Of a stretch of 60,652 nucleotides of DNA, positions 19,375 to 29,400 are shown piece by piece. The notes beneath the pieces are model-generated. The model ran no database searches. It had not been told where the DNA came from and was given only the letters and a program-made list of their open reading frames with translations. How positions within the stretch are numbered: the first letter of the stretch is position 1; every line of letters begins with the position of its first letter. This DNA comes from a virus, in the IMG/VR virus record IMGVR_UViG_3300044630_001263, positions 1-60,652 of that record. One strand, given 5' to 3'. The translations under genes and the position numbers were made by a program.

Positions 19375-22300
19375 ATGGCACCATTATCAGGTAAACAACA
19401 AAGAGAGTACCTCAAGTTCCAGAATAAAGAAGCTCGTGAAGCGGTTAAAATGGAACTTGACGAAGGTCGTAAACAACAATTACATGAGATTAAACTTCAA
19501 GAAGCAGCCGCAAAAGCTAATCAAGGTTTAGGTCATAAAGAACAAGTTAATAATGCTAAACTTAAAGACATGGGTATTCCTCCTGCTAAGATGAATAAAC
19601 AAAAGTTAGGTATTCCAACACAAAACCCATTGGCAGGTACTGGTATGTTTAAACAAGGTCAACGTAGCCTTGCTCAAGCTCCTATCTTCCAAGCACAAGG
19701 CACTGATACAGTCCCTGCTATGCTTACTCCCGGAGAAGCAGTTATCCCAGCTCCAGCAGCACAAAACCCTAAGAACAAAAAAGCTATTAAGCGTATGGTT
19801 CAAGAAGGTCGTAAGGCTAATCGTCTTCGTGATGGTGCTGTTGATGTGCGCTATTCAGATGCTCCTGGACAGGCTAAGTATCACATGGACGGTACCAGTG
19901 GTGTACCCTCATTAGCATATCGTCATCCAGACGTACCCGGATCTTCGTTTAATGATGGTACAATGAGTGTACCTGACTTTAGTCGTGGTTCATCTGCTCA
20001 GGCAAACTATAACAATGGTACCTATGGTGTTGTGCCTCAGCAAGTTCAACAAGCTGTAGGCTATAACAACGGTAATGAAAATGTATCTTACATGGATAGG
20101 TTCCTTAACTTTATTGGTGGTCAAAAGATACCCGAACAACAACCTGTTGTTGCTCCGTTAGCTGCTCCAGCTTCAGACTTTAATACTGTTATTGAAAAAG
20201 TATTTCAAAGGGAATATCCAAGTGAAGATAAGGCTTATCATGTAGTTAAAGGAGATAAGGGCGGTCCAACTAAATATGGTATCAGCCAAAGAGCTTATCC
20301 TAATCTTGATATTAAAAATCTTACTAAAGAGCAAGCAATTGAAATTGCTAAAAGAGATTATTGGGATAAAAATAAAATAGACGAATTAGATCCTGCATTG
20401 CGTGAAATTCATTTTGATACTGCTTTTAATAAAGGAAACAGTGCTGCTAAGACTTTGTTGAAACGTTCTGGTGGTGACCCAACTAAATATCTAGATGAGC
20501 GTCAAAAGTATGCAAATGAAATTGTAAAAAGTGACCCTTCACAAAAGAAATTTCAAAAAGGTTGGTCTAACCGAGTTGGTGATCTCCGTAAGGTAGCTGA
20601 AACCGCTACAGATGTTTTGATTCCTTCAGCACAAGCTGGTACATTACCAACTGCAGAAGTACCTTCAGCAAGTGCAACTAAAGCTCCAGTTCCTCCCTTA
20701 AGTAATATTCCTACAGGTCGTGAAGTTTTAATTGCTAAACAAGATTTAGCTACAAGTACTAATCCTCGGGTTATTCAAGCGGCTAAAGATGTTTTGGCAA
20801 AAGCTAACCAAGCTATTCCAACATTAGCAGATACTAGAGCACCTATTTTTGATGTTACTAATGGTGTAACTAAACCTGTTAATTTATTTAACCAAGATCA
20901 AAAAGATTTAATAAGGCTCAGTGAAATTATTAATGACCCAAGTATTACTGCTAATGATAAAAAATGGGCTTATACAGAAATAGATCGTATTAAAAGAAAT
21001 AATCCTTTAGAAGTACCTACAGCTAGTTCAGTACCTACTGTTGTTTCTGATACAGATACTAATAAAGAAATTCCTAAACCAGTAAATGTATTAGACAATC
21101 AACAAGCAATGGCTAATGATCGTGAATTTAATACGTCTCTTAGTACTACTTCAGAGATCCCTACCTTAGAAGGTAATGGTTTAAAACCAGGAGACAAAGA
21201 CAGGTTTAATATGCTTGGCTTAGAGTCAAAGAAAGAGCTTGATAGGGTTAGCGAAGAAGTTAAACGAGTAACACAAATGCAAGGAACGCCTGAAGAAAAA
21301 CAAGGATTCCTTGCTAAAGCTTTGGAAGGTATTTTTGGACCTAAAGGTTTATTTAGTGATAAAGAACTTATTCGTTTTGGTATATTAGCTGCTGGTGGTA
21401 TGCTTACTGGTGGTTCTGTTGGTGGTTCTTTGCGTGTTGCTGGTTTAAATACACTTCAAGCAGCTGATAGACGTCAATCTGAAGAAGCTTCTGCTGCTAA
21501 ACAACAAGCTCAAATAGATGCTTATAATGCAAGACAAGATAAACAATTAACAGCTACTGCTGCAGCTAATGCTCGTAAAGATCAGCAATCATTGTATAAC
21601 AACCTAATTAAATCTGCTCAAGATATAGGTCAGATAAGCCCAGAGGTTTCAGCACAACTTTATAGAGCAAGTTTTGCTGGCAAATTTGGTGATATCGAAA
21701 GTGTATTAAACACAGATAAGTTTGCCACACCTCAGTATCGAGCTGGATTAAAACCAACTGATAAGCCTTCTACTTTTATTCAAGAAGGTTTTACTACGCA
21801 CAATGAAATGTACAGGGATCCTAAAGATCCTAATTTATTAATTTCAATTAGCAGGGGTCCAGATGGTAAGTCAGTTATTTCTAGAGTACCTGCTAAAGGA
21901 TATCGTGAAGTAACATCTACTGCAGATACTGTAGCAGAAAAAGAAAGACAATTTAAAGATACAAATTTAAGTGCTCGTTTGTTTGGTGTAGATGACAAGA
22001 AAAATAAAGGTATTTATTTTGATTTATCTAAGCAAGATGCTGTTGGGCAATTAAAAACATGGCAGAATCAACAACGTAAATTAAATTTACCAGACGACTA
22101 CACTCAATTTTCAGAGCAAATTAACCATGCTTTAGATATTGCAGCTAAAACGGGTGAACGTAAACCTCACGTAGGTAAAATGCTAGATATGCTTGTTATT
22201 AATAGTACTGCATTAACTAATAATGATATTATTATTGATTCTACTACTAAGAAAATGATTGAGCCGGGTAAACTTGGTAAGCTAACTGAAGATGTTAACT

Positions 22301-22542
22301 TGTTTAATGAAAAGAAATTAGGTAAAGAAGCTGACAAAAAGAAAGTTCTAGCTGCTTCAAATGCCTTTATTAATAAAGTTTCAGAAGGCTACAATGCTCC
22401 CGGAGATAAGCTTTCTCAGCTTCAACTAGCCGAAAAGGTTGGTAGAGATAATCCTATGTTTAACAAAATCAAAGAAGCACCAAACCCTTATTGGGGTTAT
22501 GTGTATTACCAGATGGCTATTGACAAACCTAAAAAGGAATAA
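19375..22542 (+). CDS. Large ejection protein with GH108-like muramidase domain
   Basis: A 1055-residue protein. The N-terminal 60 residues are a charged coiled coil. GTDTVPAMLTPGEAVIPA (about residue 110) is a motif common in phage tail proteins. Residues about 268-370 match glycoside hydrolase 108: a candidate catalytic Glu in FQREYP, then GDKGGPTKYGIS, LTKEQAIEIAKRDYW and HFDTAFNKG. A second coiled-coil and Gly-rich stretch follow. The domain would cut peptidoglycan during DNA entry, as T7 gp16 does with a different fold. The residue after the Glu is Tyr rather than the usual Gly, so activity is not certain. Confidence 0.75.
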   Translation: MAPLSGKQQREYLKFQNKEAREAVKMELDEGRKQQLHEIKLQEAAAKANQGLGHKEQVNNAKLKDMGIPPAKMNKQKLGIPTQNPLAGTGMFKQGQRSLAQAPIFQAQGTDTVPAMLTPGEAVIPAPAAQNPKNKKAIKRMVQEGRKANRLRDGAVDVRYSDAPGQAKYHMDGTSGVPSLAYRHPDVPGSSFNDGTMSVPDFSRGSSAQANYNNGTYGVVPQQVQQAVGYNNGNENVSYMDRFLNFIGGQKIPEQQPVVAPLAAPASDFNTVIEKVFQREYPSEDKAYHVVKGDKGGPTKYGISQRAYPNLDIKNLTKEQAIEIAKRDYWDKNKIDELDPALREIHFDTAFNKGNSAAKTLLKRSGGDPTKYLDERQKYANEIVKSDPSQKKFQKGWSNRVGDLRKVAETATDVLIPSAQAGTLPTAEVPSASATKAPVPPLSNIPTGREVLIAKQDLATSTNPRVIQAAKDVLAKANQAIPTLADTRAPIFDVTNGVTKPVNLFNQDQKDLIRLSEIINDPSITANDKKWAYTEIDRIKRNNPLEVPTASSVPTVVSDTDTNKEIPKPVNVLDNQQAMANDREFNTSLSTTSEIPTLEGNGLKPGDKDRFNMLGLESKKELDRVSEEVKRVTQMQGTPEEKQGFLAKALEGIFGPKGLFSDKELIRFGILAAGGMLTGGSVGGSLRVAGLNTLQAADRRQSEEASAAKQQAQIDAYNARQDKQLTATAAANARKDQQSLYNNLIKSAQDIGQISPEVSAQLYRASFAGKFGDIESVLNTDKFATPQYRAGLKPTDKPSTFIQEGFTTHNEMYRDPKDPNLLISISRGPDGKSVISRVPAKGYREVTSTADTVAEKERQFKDTNLSARLFGVDDKKNKGIYFDLSKQDAVGQLKTWQNQQRKLNLPDDYTQFSEQINHALDIAAKTGERKPHVGKMLDMLVINSTALTNNDIIIDSTTKKMIEPGKLGKLTEDVNLFNEKKLGKEADKKKVLAASNAFINKVSEGYNAPGDKLSQLQLAEKVGRDNPMFNKIKEAPNPYWGYVYYQMAIDKPKKE

Positions 22543-22544
22543 AT

Positions 22545-25500
22545 ATGGATCTAAGACCATTATCTGAAATTCCAGATGACAAACTTCTTATAACAAATGA
22601 GAAAGGACAAGATGTTTCTGTAAAGCCTCATGATGCAGATACATACTATACGGATGCTGGTCTTGGAAAACGTATTGTAGGTTTTGATGCTGCAGAGGTC
22701 CCCAAAATAACTGAGACAGGGGGATTCTCTGCAGGATCTTCTTTGGGTTTAGCCCAGAGTGCTGCTACTAAACAAGTATTAAAAGACTACGGTTTTAATC
22801 GTGAAATTATTGTTGGTAAAGACGAATACAAGCGTGACTTAGTTAAGCTAGTTAATCCTCAAGGTGAAACAGCAGAAAACTTTTTGTTAAGAAATCGTAT
22901 TGTACAACCTACAAAGTATACATCCGACAAAGATATGATTGATAGATCATTTCAAATCTTTCAAGATGCAATGATTCAACATGAACAAAAAACTCCAGTT
23001 CAAAAAGCAAGAGAGTTAGTTGAAGCTACTTTATCTAGCGGTACTATGGTACCCAGATTACAAGCTAATACTGTAGAAGAGTTTCAAGACTATACTAAGG
23101 CTACAAGCAATAAAGGTTTAGCTGAACAAGAACAAATGATTAAAGATCTTGAGAAGAGAATACAATCTCCTAAGATCAACGAGTTACAAAAACAAGATTA
23201 TTTAAATCAACTAAATAAGCTAAAAGAAAACTATCAATACAACCTTAACTTACCTAAGAACATGTATGTAGATTCCTTAGAGGGATTCCGACAAAAAGGT
23301 GCTTATGGTACTATGGCAGAGTTTGGTAGGGCTTTAGACTTAGGTTGGATAGCAGTAGATAATAGCGCTGCAAACTTTCTTCAATGGTCAGGTGACTTAG
23401 TTAAGTCTAAACCATTAATGCAGTACGGTAAAGACTGGGAGTTTGATAATAAGAGAGCTAGACGTCTTGTAGACATTTCTGCTGGTGATAGAGATATTAC
23501 TGGTGGTACTGTTACCTCTCTTGATGATGTTGAAAAGGATTTTAGTAAGGTATTTAAATTCCTTGGTACCTCTGTATTACAGTATGGTCCTCAAATGGCG
23601 GTAATGATTGGCGGCTCTGTTGCTGGTGGTTTAGCAGGTGGTCCAGCAGGAGCATTTGTTGTACCTATGGCAATGGGTATTGCTGATGTGTATGGTGAAA
23701 TGCCTGACAATGAAAAAGATCCTTACATGGCGGCTGCTATTGGTAGCGCTGTTGGTCTTGTTGACCGTTTTGGTTTTGCTAAAGGCTCAATTAAAGGTTC
23801 AGACCTACTAACTAAAAAGGGTTTAGCTGAAGTATCTTCTAAGATAGCGGCATCTAAAGGCATCTCTGTTCCTGAAGCAACAAATCTTTTGCATAAAGAA
23901 ATGATTGGCATTACTAAAGATTATGCTTTAATTGCAAAGAGTGTTGCAGCAGATCAGTTAGCTAGCAAACAAAATTTATTAGACTTGATGCTACAGATAA
24001 ATAAGTATGCAGGTAAAGAAGCTTTAACAGAAGCTATTCAAGAATCAATTCAATATGCTGGTATTAGAGGGACAACCTCTTTAGACTTTGATTGGTCAGA
24101 GCTATACAAGCGTACTAAAGAAGCGGCTATTGTTGGTGGTATTTTAGGTGGTACATTTAGTGCTCCTGGAGCGATGATAGATAGAGCTAACTTTAATCAG
24201 CAACTTAATATGCTTGCTGGTATTGAAACAAAACCTTTAACTCGTAATACTGCTATGGAGCAGGAAGAAATTGCTCGCAACGGTACTAAACTTGATGATG
24301 TTCAACTTGCAAATAAATTAAGAAACTATAGCAAGTCAGGCGGTAAACCTGTTAATACATTATCAGATTTAATTATGCCCGGAACTACCCCTAATACTTT
24401 ATGGCAAGACTTTAATAGCTTGTTAACTAATGGTGGGTTGTTTAGCCAAACAAGAGATAACAATTTAGCACAATATACTCAATATGAAGGTGGTAGAGAG
24501 ATTGCTGGTTTGTTTGATGCTAACAGTGTTCGTGGTGTATACTCAGGTATGTCACCATTTAAACGTATACACTCTATTGCTAACAGCGTTATGTCTTTGT
24601 TTCCTAATAGCGCAGAGAAAAGAAAATTATTTAATACAGATAATAACAAAGACATTGGTGAAATACTTTTAGAATCTTATAACAATGGATTGCAACATCA
24701 AGGTGCTTTAGAATACAGAGCAAAATTAGATACAATGGGTCAGGCATTAGCAGATACTATTGATGGTCTTGGTAACAATACTGGTTGGTCTTCTACTGAG
24801 ATTAGACAACCTGATTTCTTTTTAAAGAATCAAATTGTAGATCCTAATTTGGTTAGAGCTAATGCCGATGAGTTTATTAAAACTATTGAACAGAATTACG
24901 TGTCTAAGGGTTTTCCTGGGGGTAAAGTTAATAGGACTTTCTTAGAAGACTTAGCTACTCGTATATCTGAAAACATGACTTATCGTGAAATGAAAGACTT
25001 AAAAGATCTTGGTATGCTTGATAGCCCTGTTTTAAATAAATTTAGGTCTAAAGACGTAGAGCATAATGCTACTCGTTTAGTTGAAATGGTTTCAAGATCC
25101 GCAGTTAAGAATACTATCTTTGGTTCTAATGGAGAAGTAGTAGCTAAAGGTATTGCTAAGATGCTGGATGCTAATCAAATTACAGAGCAAGAAGCTAGTC
25201 AACTTGCGATGAACGTTGATCAAATGATTAAATCTTTTGATGGTAATCTAAATCAACCACAGAATCCAGTAATTAAAGGTGCAACAGATAATCTTACATT
25301 TACTACAATGATGGTGTACATGGACACTTCTTTGTTTGCTAACTTAGCTGAAGTTGTTTACGGTTCTTTAGGTCTATCACCTAAACAAATGGTTAAATAC
25401 TTTGGTTTAGTAAGTAAAGAATTTGCTTCAGATGTTGTAGCTAAGTTTGCTCAAGCTGGTAACAAGATAACTGGTGGTAAGATACCATCATTAGAAGAAC

Positions 25501-26489
25501 GTGAAATGTCAAAGAACGTGTCTATGCTTCAGCATACAGGTCACTTTGGTAAGATGAACGATATTGCTTTTAATGTTGGTGCTAATATTAATACACAGGC
25601 TAAACGTAATCTAAGTAAGATTATGTTTAAATTTAACCTTGTTGAGTCAGCAACTAACGCAGCTCGTGCAGCTCGTGGTGCTATTGCTTCAGATGAGATT
25701 AATTATTTAACTAGTATTATTGCAGAGTCTCCCAATAACAATGATGTAACACGCTGGGCAAGAGATCGATTAAGTTATTACCGTATGGATCCAGATAAGA
25801 TGGTAGATATCTACAATCAATTAGGTCAAGTATCGGTAGAGACACTTAATAATTTATCTGAAGGCGATCCTTTATATCAAGACTTAGCTAACCAATTAAC
25901 TAATGGTATAACAAACTTTATTGACGAATTCTCTGCAAGACCTGAGCCAGGAAGTTCTGCTAAATTATTTGATGACCGTAGGTTTGATTTGTTTACTCAA
26001 TTCAAAAAGTTTACTTGGCATTTTACTGCAAACATTATTCCTCAGATGTGGAATATGTATATTAAACGCGGTGAAGTTAAATATTCTTATAGCACATTCT
26101 CATTGTTAATGTTATCATTTGCAATGGCTTATGCTGGTATGTATATGAAGTCAATGCTTCGTGGTGAAGAACCAGAAGATGATGAAGTAAAATTTAATAA
26201 AAGATTAAAGCAAGCCTTTGATTACTCTGTTGGTGGTGCTTATACTGATGTGTTAAACACAGTAACAGAAGCTACTGCTGAAAGACCGGACGGGTCTCTT
26301 AAAAATAGTCCATTCAAAACCTTTGTATCACAGTCCCCTTCAATAAACTTATTGTTTAATACAGGAAAAGATGTGTACAAGGTTGCTACCGAGGAGGAAG
26401 ATGCCAAGGCAAAAACCAACTTGATCCGTAGAATACCCGTGTTTGGAGAAATTCCAGCTGTGCGGGACATGTATGTAAAGGAAAAATAA
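22545..26489 (+). CDS. Giant ejection protein with SNase-like N-terminal domain
   Basis: A 1314-residue protein, almost exactly the size of T7 gp16. Residues about 25-125 read as a staphylococcal-nuclease fold: HDADTYYTD, KRIVGFDAAEV, a helix AQSAATKQVLKDYG, then DEYKRDLVKLV and ENFLLRNRIV. All five positions matching SNase D21, R35, D40, E43 and R87 carry the right residue (D32, R43, D48, E51, R97). A hydrophobic stretch near residues 360-400 and another near 1190-1210 could insert in membranes. The middle is helical and unrecognised. It is sandwiched between the muramidase and polymerase-like genes. Confidence 0.7.
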   Translation: MDLRPLSEIPDDKLLITNEKGQDVSVKPHDADTYYTDAGLGKRIVGFDAAEVPKITETGGFSAGSSLGLAQSAATKQVLKDYGFNREIIVGKDEYKRDLVKLVNPQGETAENFLLRNRIVQPTKYTSDKDMIDRSFQIFQDAMIQHEQKTPVQKARELVEATLSSGTMVPRLQANTVEEFQDYTKATSNKGLAEQEQMIKDLEKRIQSPKINELQKQDYLNQLNKLKENYQYNLNLPKNMYVDSLEGFRQKGAYGTMAEFGRALDLGWIAVDNSAANFLQWSGDLVKSKPLMQYGKDWEFDNKRARRLVDISAGDRDITGGTVTSLDDVEKDFSKVFKFLGTSVLQYGPQMAVMIGGSVAGGLAGGPAGAFVVPMAMGIADVYGEMPDNEKDPYMAAAIGSAVGLVDRFGFAKGSIKGSDLLTKKGLAEVSSKIAASKGISVPEATNLLHKEMIGITKDYALIAKSVAADQLASKQNLLDLMLQINKYAGKEALTEAIQESIQYAGIRGTTSLDFDWSELYKRTKEAAIVGGILGGTFSAPGAMIDRANFNQQLNMLAGIETKPLTRNTAMEQEEIARNGTKLDDVQLANKLRNYSKSGGKPVNTLSDLIMPGTTPNTLWQDFNSLLTNGGLFSQTRDNNLAQYTQYEGGREIAGLFDANSVRGVYSGMSPFKRIHSIANSVMSLFPNSAEKRKLFNTDNNKDIGEILLESYNNGLQHQGALEYRAKLDTMGQALADTIDGLGNNTGWSSTEIRQPDFFLKNQIVDPNLVRANADEFIKTIEQNYVSKGFPGGKVNRTFLEDLATRISENMTYREMKDLKDLGMLDSPVLNKFRSKDVEHNATRLVEMVSRSAVKNTIFGSNGEVVAKGIAKMLDANQITEQEASQLAMNVDQMIKSFDGNLNQPQNPVIKGATDNLTFTTMMVYMDTSLFANLAEVVYGSLGLSPKQMVKYFGLVSKEFASDVVAKFAQAGNKITGGKIPSLEEREMSKNVSMLQHTGHFGKMNDIAFNVGANINTQAKRNLSKIMFKFNLVESATNAARAARGAIASDEINYLTSIIAESPNNNDVTRWARDRLSYYRMDPDKMVDIYNQLGQVSVETLNNLSEGDPLYQDLANQLTNGITNFIDEFSARPEPGSSAKLFDDRRFDLFTQFKKFTWHFTANIIPQMWNMYIKRGEVKYSYSTFSLLMLSFAMAYAGMYMKSMLRGEEPEDDEVKFNKRLKQAFDYSVGGAYTDVLNTVTEATAERPDGSLKNSPFKTFVSQSPSINLLFNTGKDVYKVATEEEDAKAKTNLIRRIPVFGEIPAVRDMYVKEK

Positions 26490-29400
26490 ATGTCTTTAAT
26501 GAATGTGCGACCTAGAACAGGTCCATTAAGTGGTGGTGAAGCAGAACCTGCTTTAGTTCCTGAGAGTGTCCAACGACAAATTGAAGTAAACCCCATACCA
26601 AGAAGTATGGAATTAGTTCAACCTGAAGGTACTCAAATACAGTATCAATCTGATATGTATCAAGTGCCTAGGTATTCAGTAGAAGAGGTACCTACAGGAA
26701 GTGACTTTGGTGCAGGAGCTACTTCTACTACTGTACCTATTGACTATGCTTCTGAAGTTCCTGTTGATATTGAAGAACAAGGTATTCGTTTGGCTGAGCC
26801 AACGAGTCTTCCTAACTTTAATACACCAGATGAAGCTTATGAAACAATTAACAAAGCGATTCAAGACTTAGGTCCAGTGTATTCTTCTTTTAAAGTTGAT
26901 ACCGAGAAAAGAAAAACTTGGAGTGGTAATGACGGTAATGAAGCTATTGCTTTATCTAAACATTCTAATGACTTTGCTGAAAGACTTTTTAATGGTGAAG
27001 GTATTTTTGGTAATGAAAACCTAAGTAATCTTTATCAAAATGATTTAGGTATTACTGAGGAAAACTCTGCTGCTTTAGGTGGTGGGCTTATGCTAGCTGC
27101 TACAGGTGCTTTGTCTAATGTAAAATCAAGAAAATATAAAGACTTTATTGAAGACAAAAAGACTGGTAGTATAGAACCTACTTACGAAGATATTATTGAA
27201 AATCCTTTTAACATTTCTAAAGGAATGTCTAATGAGGAACGTAAAGAAGTTTATTCAGAAGCAAATCAAGCTATCAGGTCTGATCCTAATAGTCAACCTG
27301 TTATGCAGTCATTTGTAACTGATATCCAAGATCGTATTGGTAAAAACTTTTCACGACCAGACACTCCCGGTGGATCAGCTACTCCAAGAAAAGTTAGTAG
27401 AGAAATTGCTGCAGCAGAAGCTTACAGTTTATACGACAAAGGCTATATTGATATTGGTAAAGATAAGAATGGGGTTTATTACCCATTGTTGACTGCTAAA
27501 GGTGAAGACATGCTTGCAGACACCAAACATGCTGCTGCTCTTTATGATGTAGAATTACGTCATATGAATGTTAATGAGCCACTTATTCGTTCTCAATCAA
27601 CTCCTCCTGCTAGTTTTAGATTTGCAGGTAAGCAACAGATGTTTGCTCCTAACTTAAAATTCAAAGACAATTTAGGTATGGATGTTATTGATGCGGCTAT
27701 TGCTATTCAAGCAGCAGTAGGTTTTAAAGTTAACCCTATTAACCTTAGTTTGTTAGAGCAAATGGCTAGCAGTGCTTACTCAGTTGGTCCAAACTTAAGT
27801 CCTAATTTATCTACAGCAGTATTTAGTTCCTCAGGTAATTTAATTAACGCTGGTAATAATATTAGTAGTGGTAATGCTGGCTTTGTTAACCAAACCTTTA
27901 CTGTTCCTTTTGCTTATTCGGATAGCCCTTACTCTAAAACAATTGCAGACCTTTCATTAGGTAAAGTATCTGAGAAAGTCAAAGAGCTTGTTGCATCAGG
28001 TATGCCCCAAGGGAAGATAGCAGAGACTGTTGGTGATATTAATACTCGTAAGCTACAGCAAGTTAATAAACATTTAAGTGATTACTTAACTAGTAATTTA
28101 TCAAAGGGTATTCGATTTAATATGATGCAGCGTTCGCCTAGCACTAATCGAATGTTCCCATTGGCTACAGATATTAACACAACTAACCATAGCGGGACCA
28201 TTAGACCCGGTGTTGACTTCGGTTTAAAGCTTACATCTACTATTCGTGGATCATTACCCGATACATTTAGCCGAGTAAAGGCTATTGCAAGCAAAGTCTA
28301 TGATACTAAAAATAAATCAGGTATTGCTGTTGGTGAGTCTATCCATCGTGCTTTATGGGCATTACCAAAAGAAGATCGAGTGTTGTTAGATGCTATGTAT
28401 CAGATCAGTAAGTTTGCACAAGACTTTGGATTTATTAGCTTTAGAAACTTTAGACCAACACCTAAAGATTATATTGAAGCTTTAACCCCAGACGTCCTTC
28501 AAAAGATGGCGGCATTTGGTACTAAGTTTAAATCATGGTCTCAAGGTAACTTACCTAAAACAAATGAACAAGCTGACCTTCCTCCAGCATTTAACAATGA
28601 ATTAAAAGCATTCTTTGAAAAGAAAGAATGGGGACCCCGAATCCGTAATGCTATTATGGCTTCTGATATTGTTAATGCTGCTAAGGCTGGTGGAGGTGTT
28701 GTTACATTAGACGCACCTATTGAGACTGATGCTTCTCAATCTAATGCTTTTATTATTTCCATGCTAATTGGTGATTTAAAAGTTGCTAATATTCTTGGTG
28801 GTTATTTTGGTGGTGATCAAAATTATGCTGATGTAAGAAAAGAATATAAAGACTTACGTAATCTTGTATCATCAACAGTTAACACAGATATTGAAGATAC
28901 TTTAAGAGGTACAGACGAGGCAGGTAAGAAAGAAGCATTCCAAAATTTAATGGATGAAGCTAAGCTAATGTACGGTAGCGAGTTTGATAAGATTTATGCT
29001 CGAGGTATTGTTGTTGCTGGTCTTTACGGTAAACACCCTGAATATATGTTTACTGAAGTTGAGACTATGCTTAGTAAACTAGCAGGTCTTAGCGACAAGT
29101 TAGATAACATTGAAGCAATGTACCCTAATCGTAAAGAATTTCTTGAAGACTTGTGTTCTATATTTAGCACATCAATGAGAAATCACTTAAAGAATTTACA
29201 AGGTTGGCAACAAGTTGCTTCGTCTATTGCAAGTCTTAAGTCTGCATTTAATGGTTCTTCTAGAATTAAATCATTTGGAAATACATATATTGATTTAGGT
29301 TCAAGCTATGCTACAATGGTGGAAGATGAATCTAATACCATTAAAAATATAATGGGTCTTCCTGATGAAGTAAAGAACTTATCAGGTAGAGCATATGATA

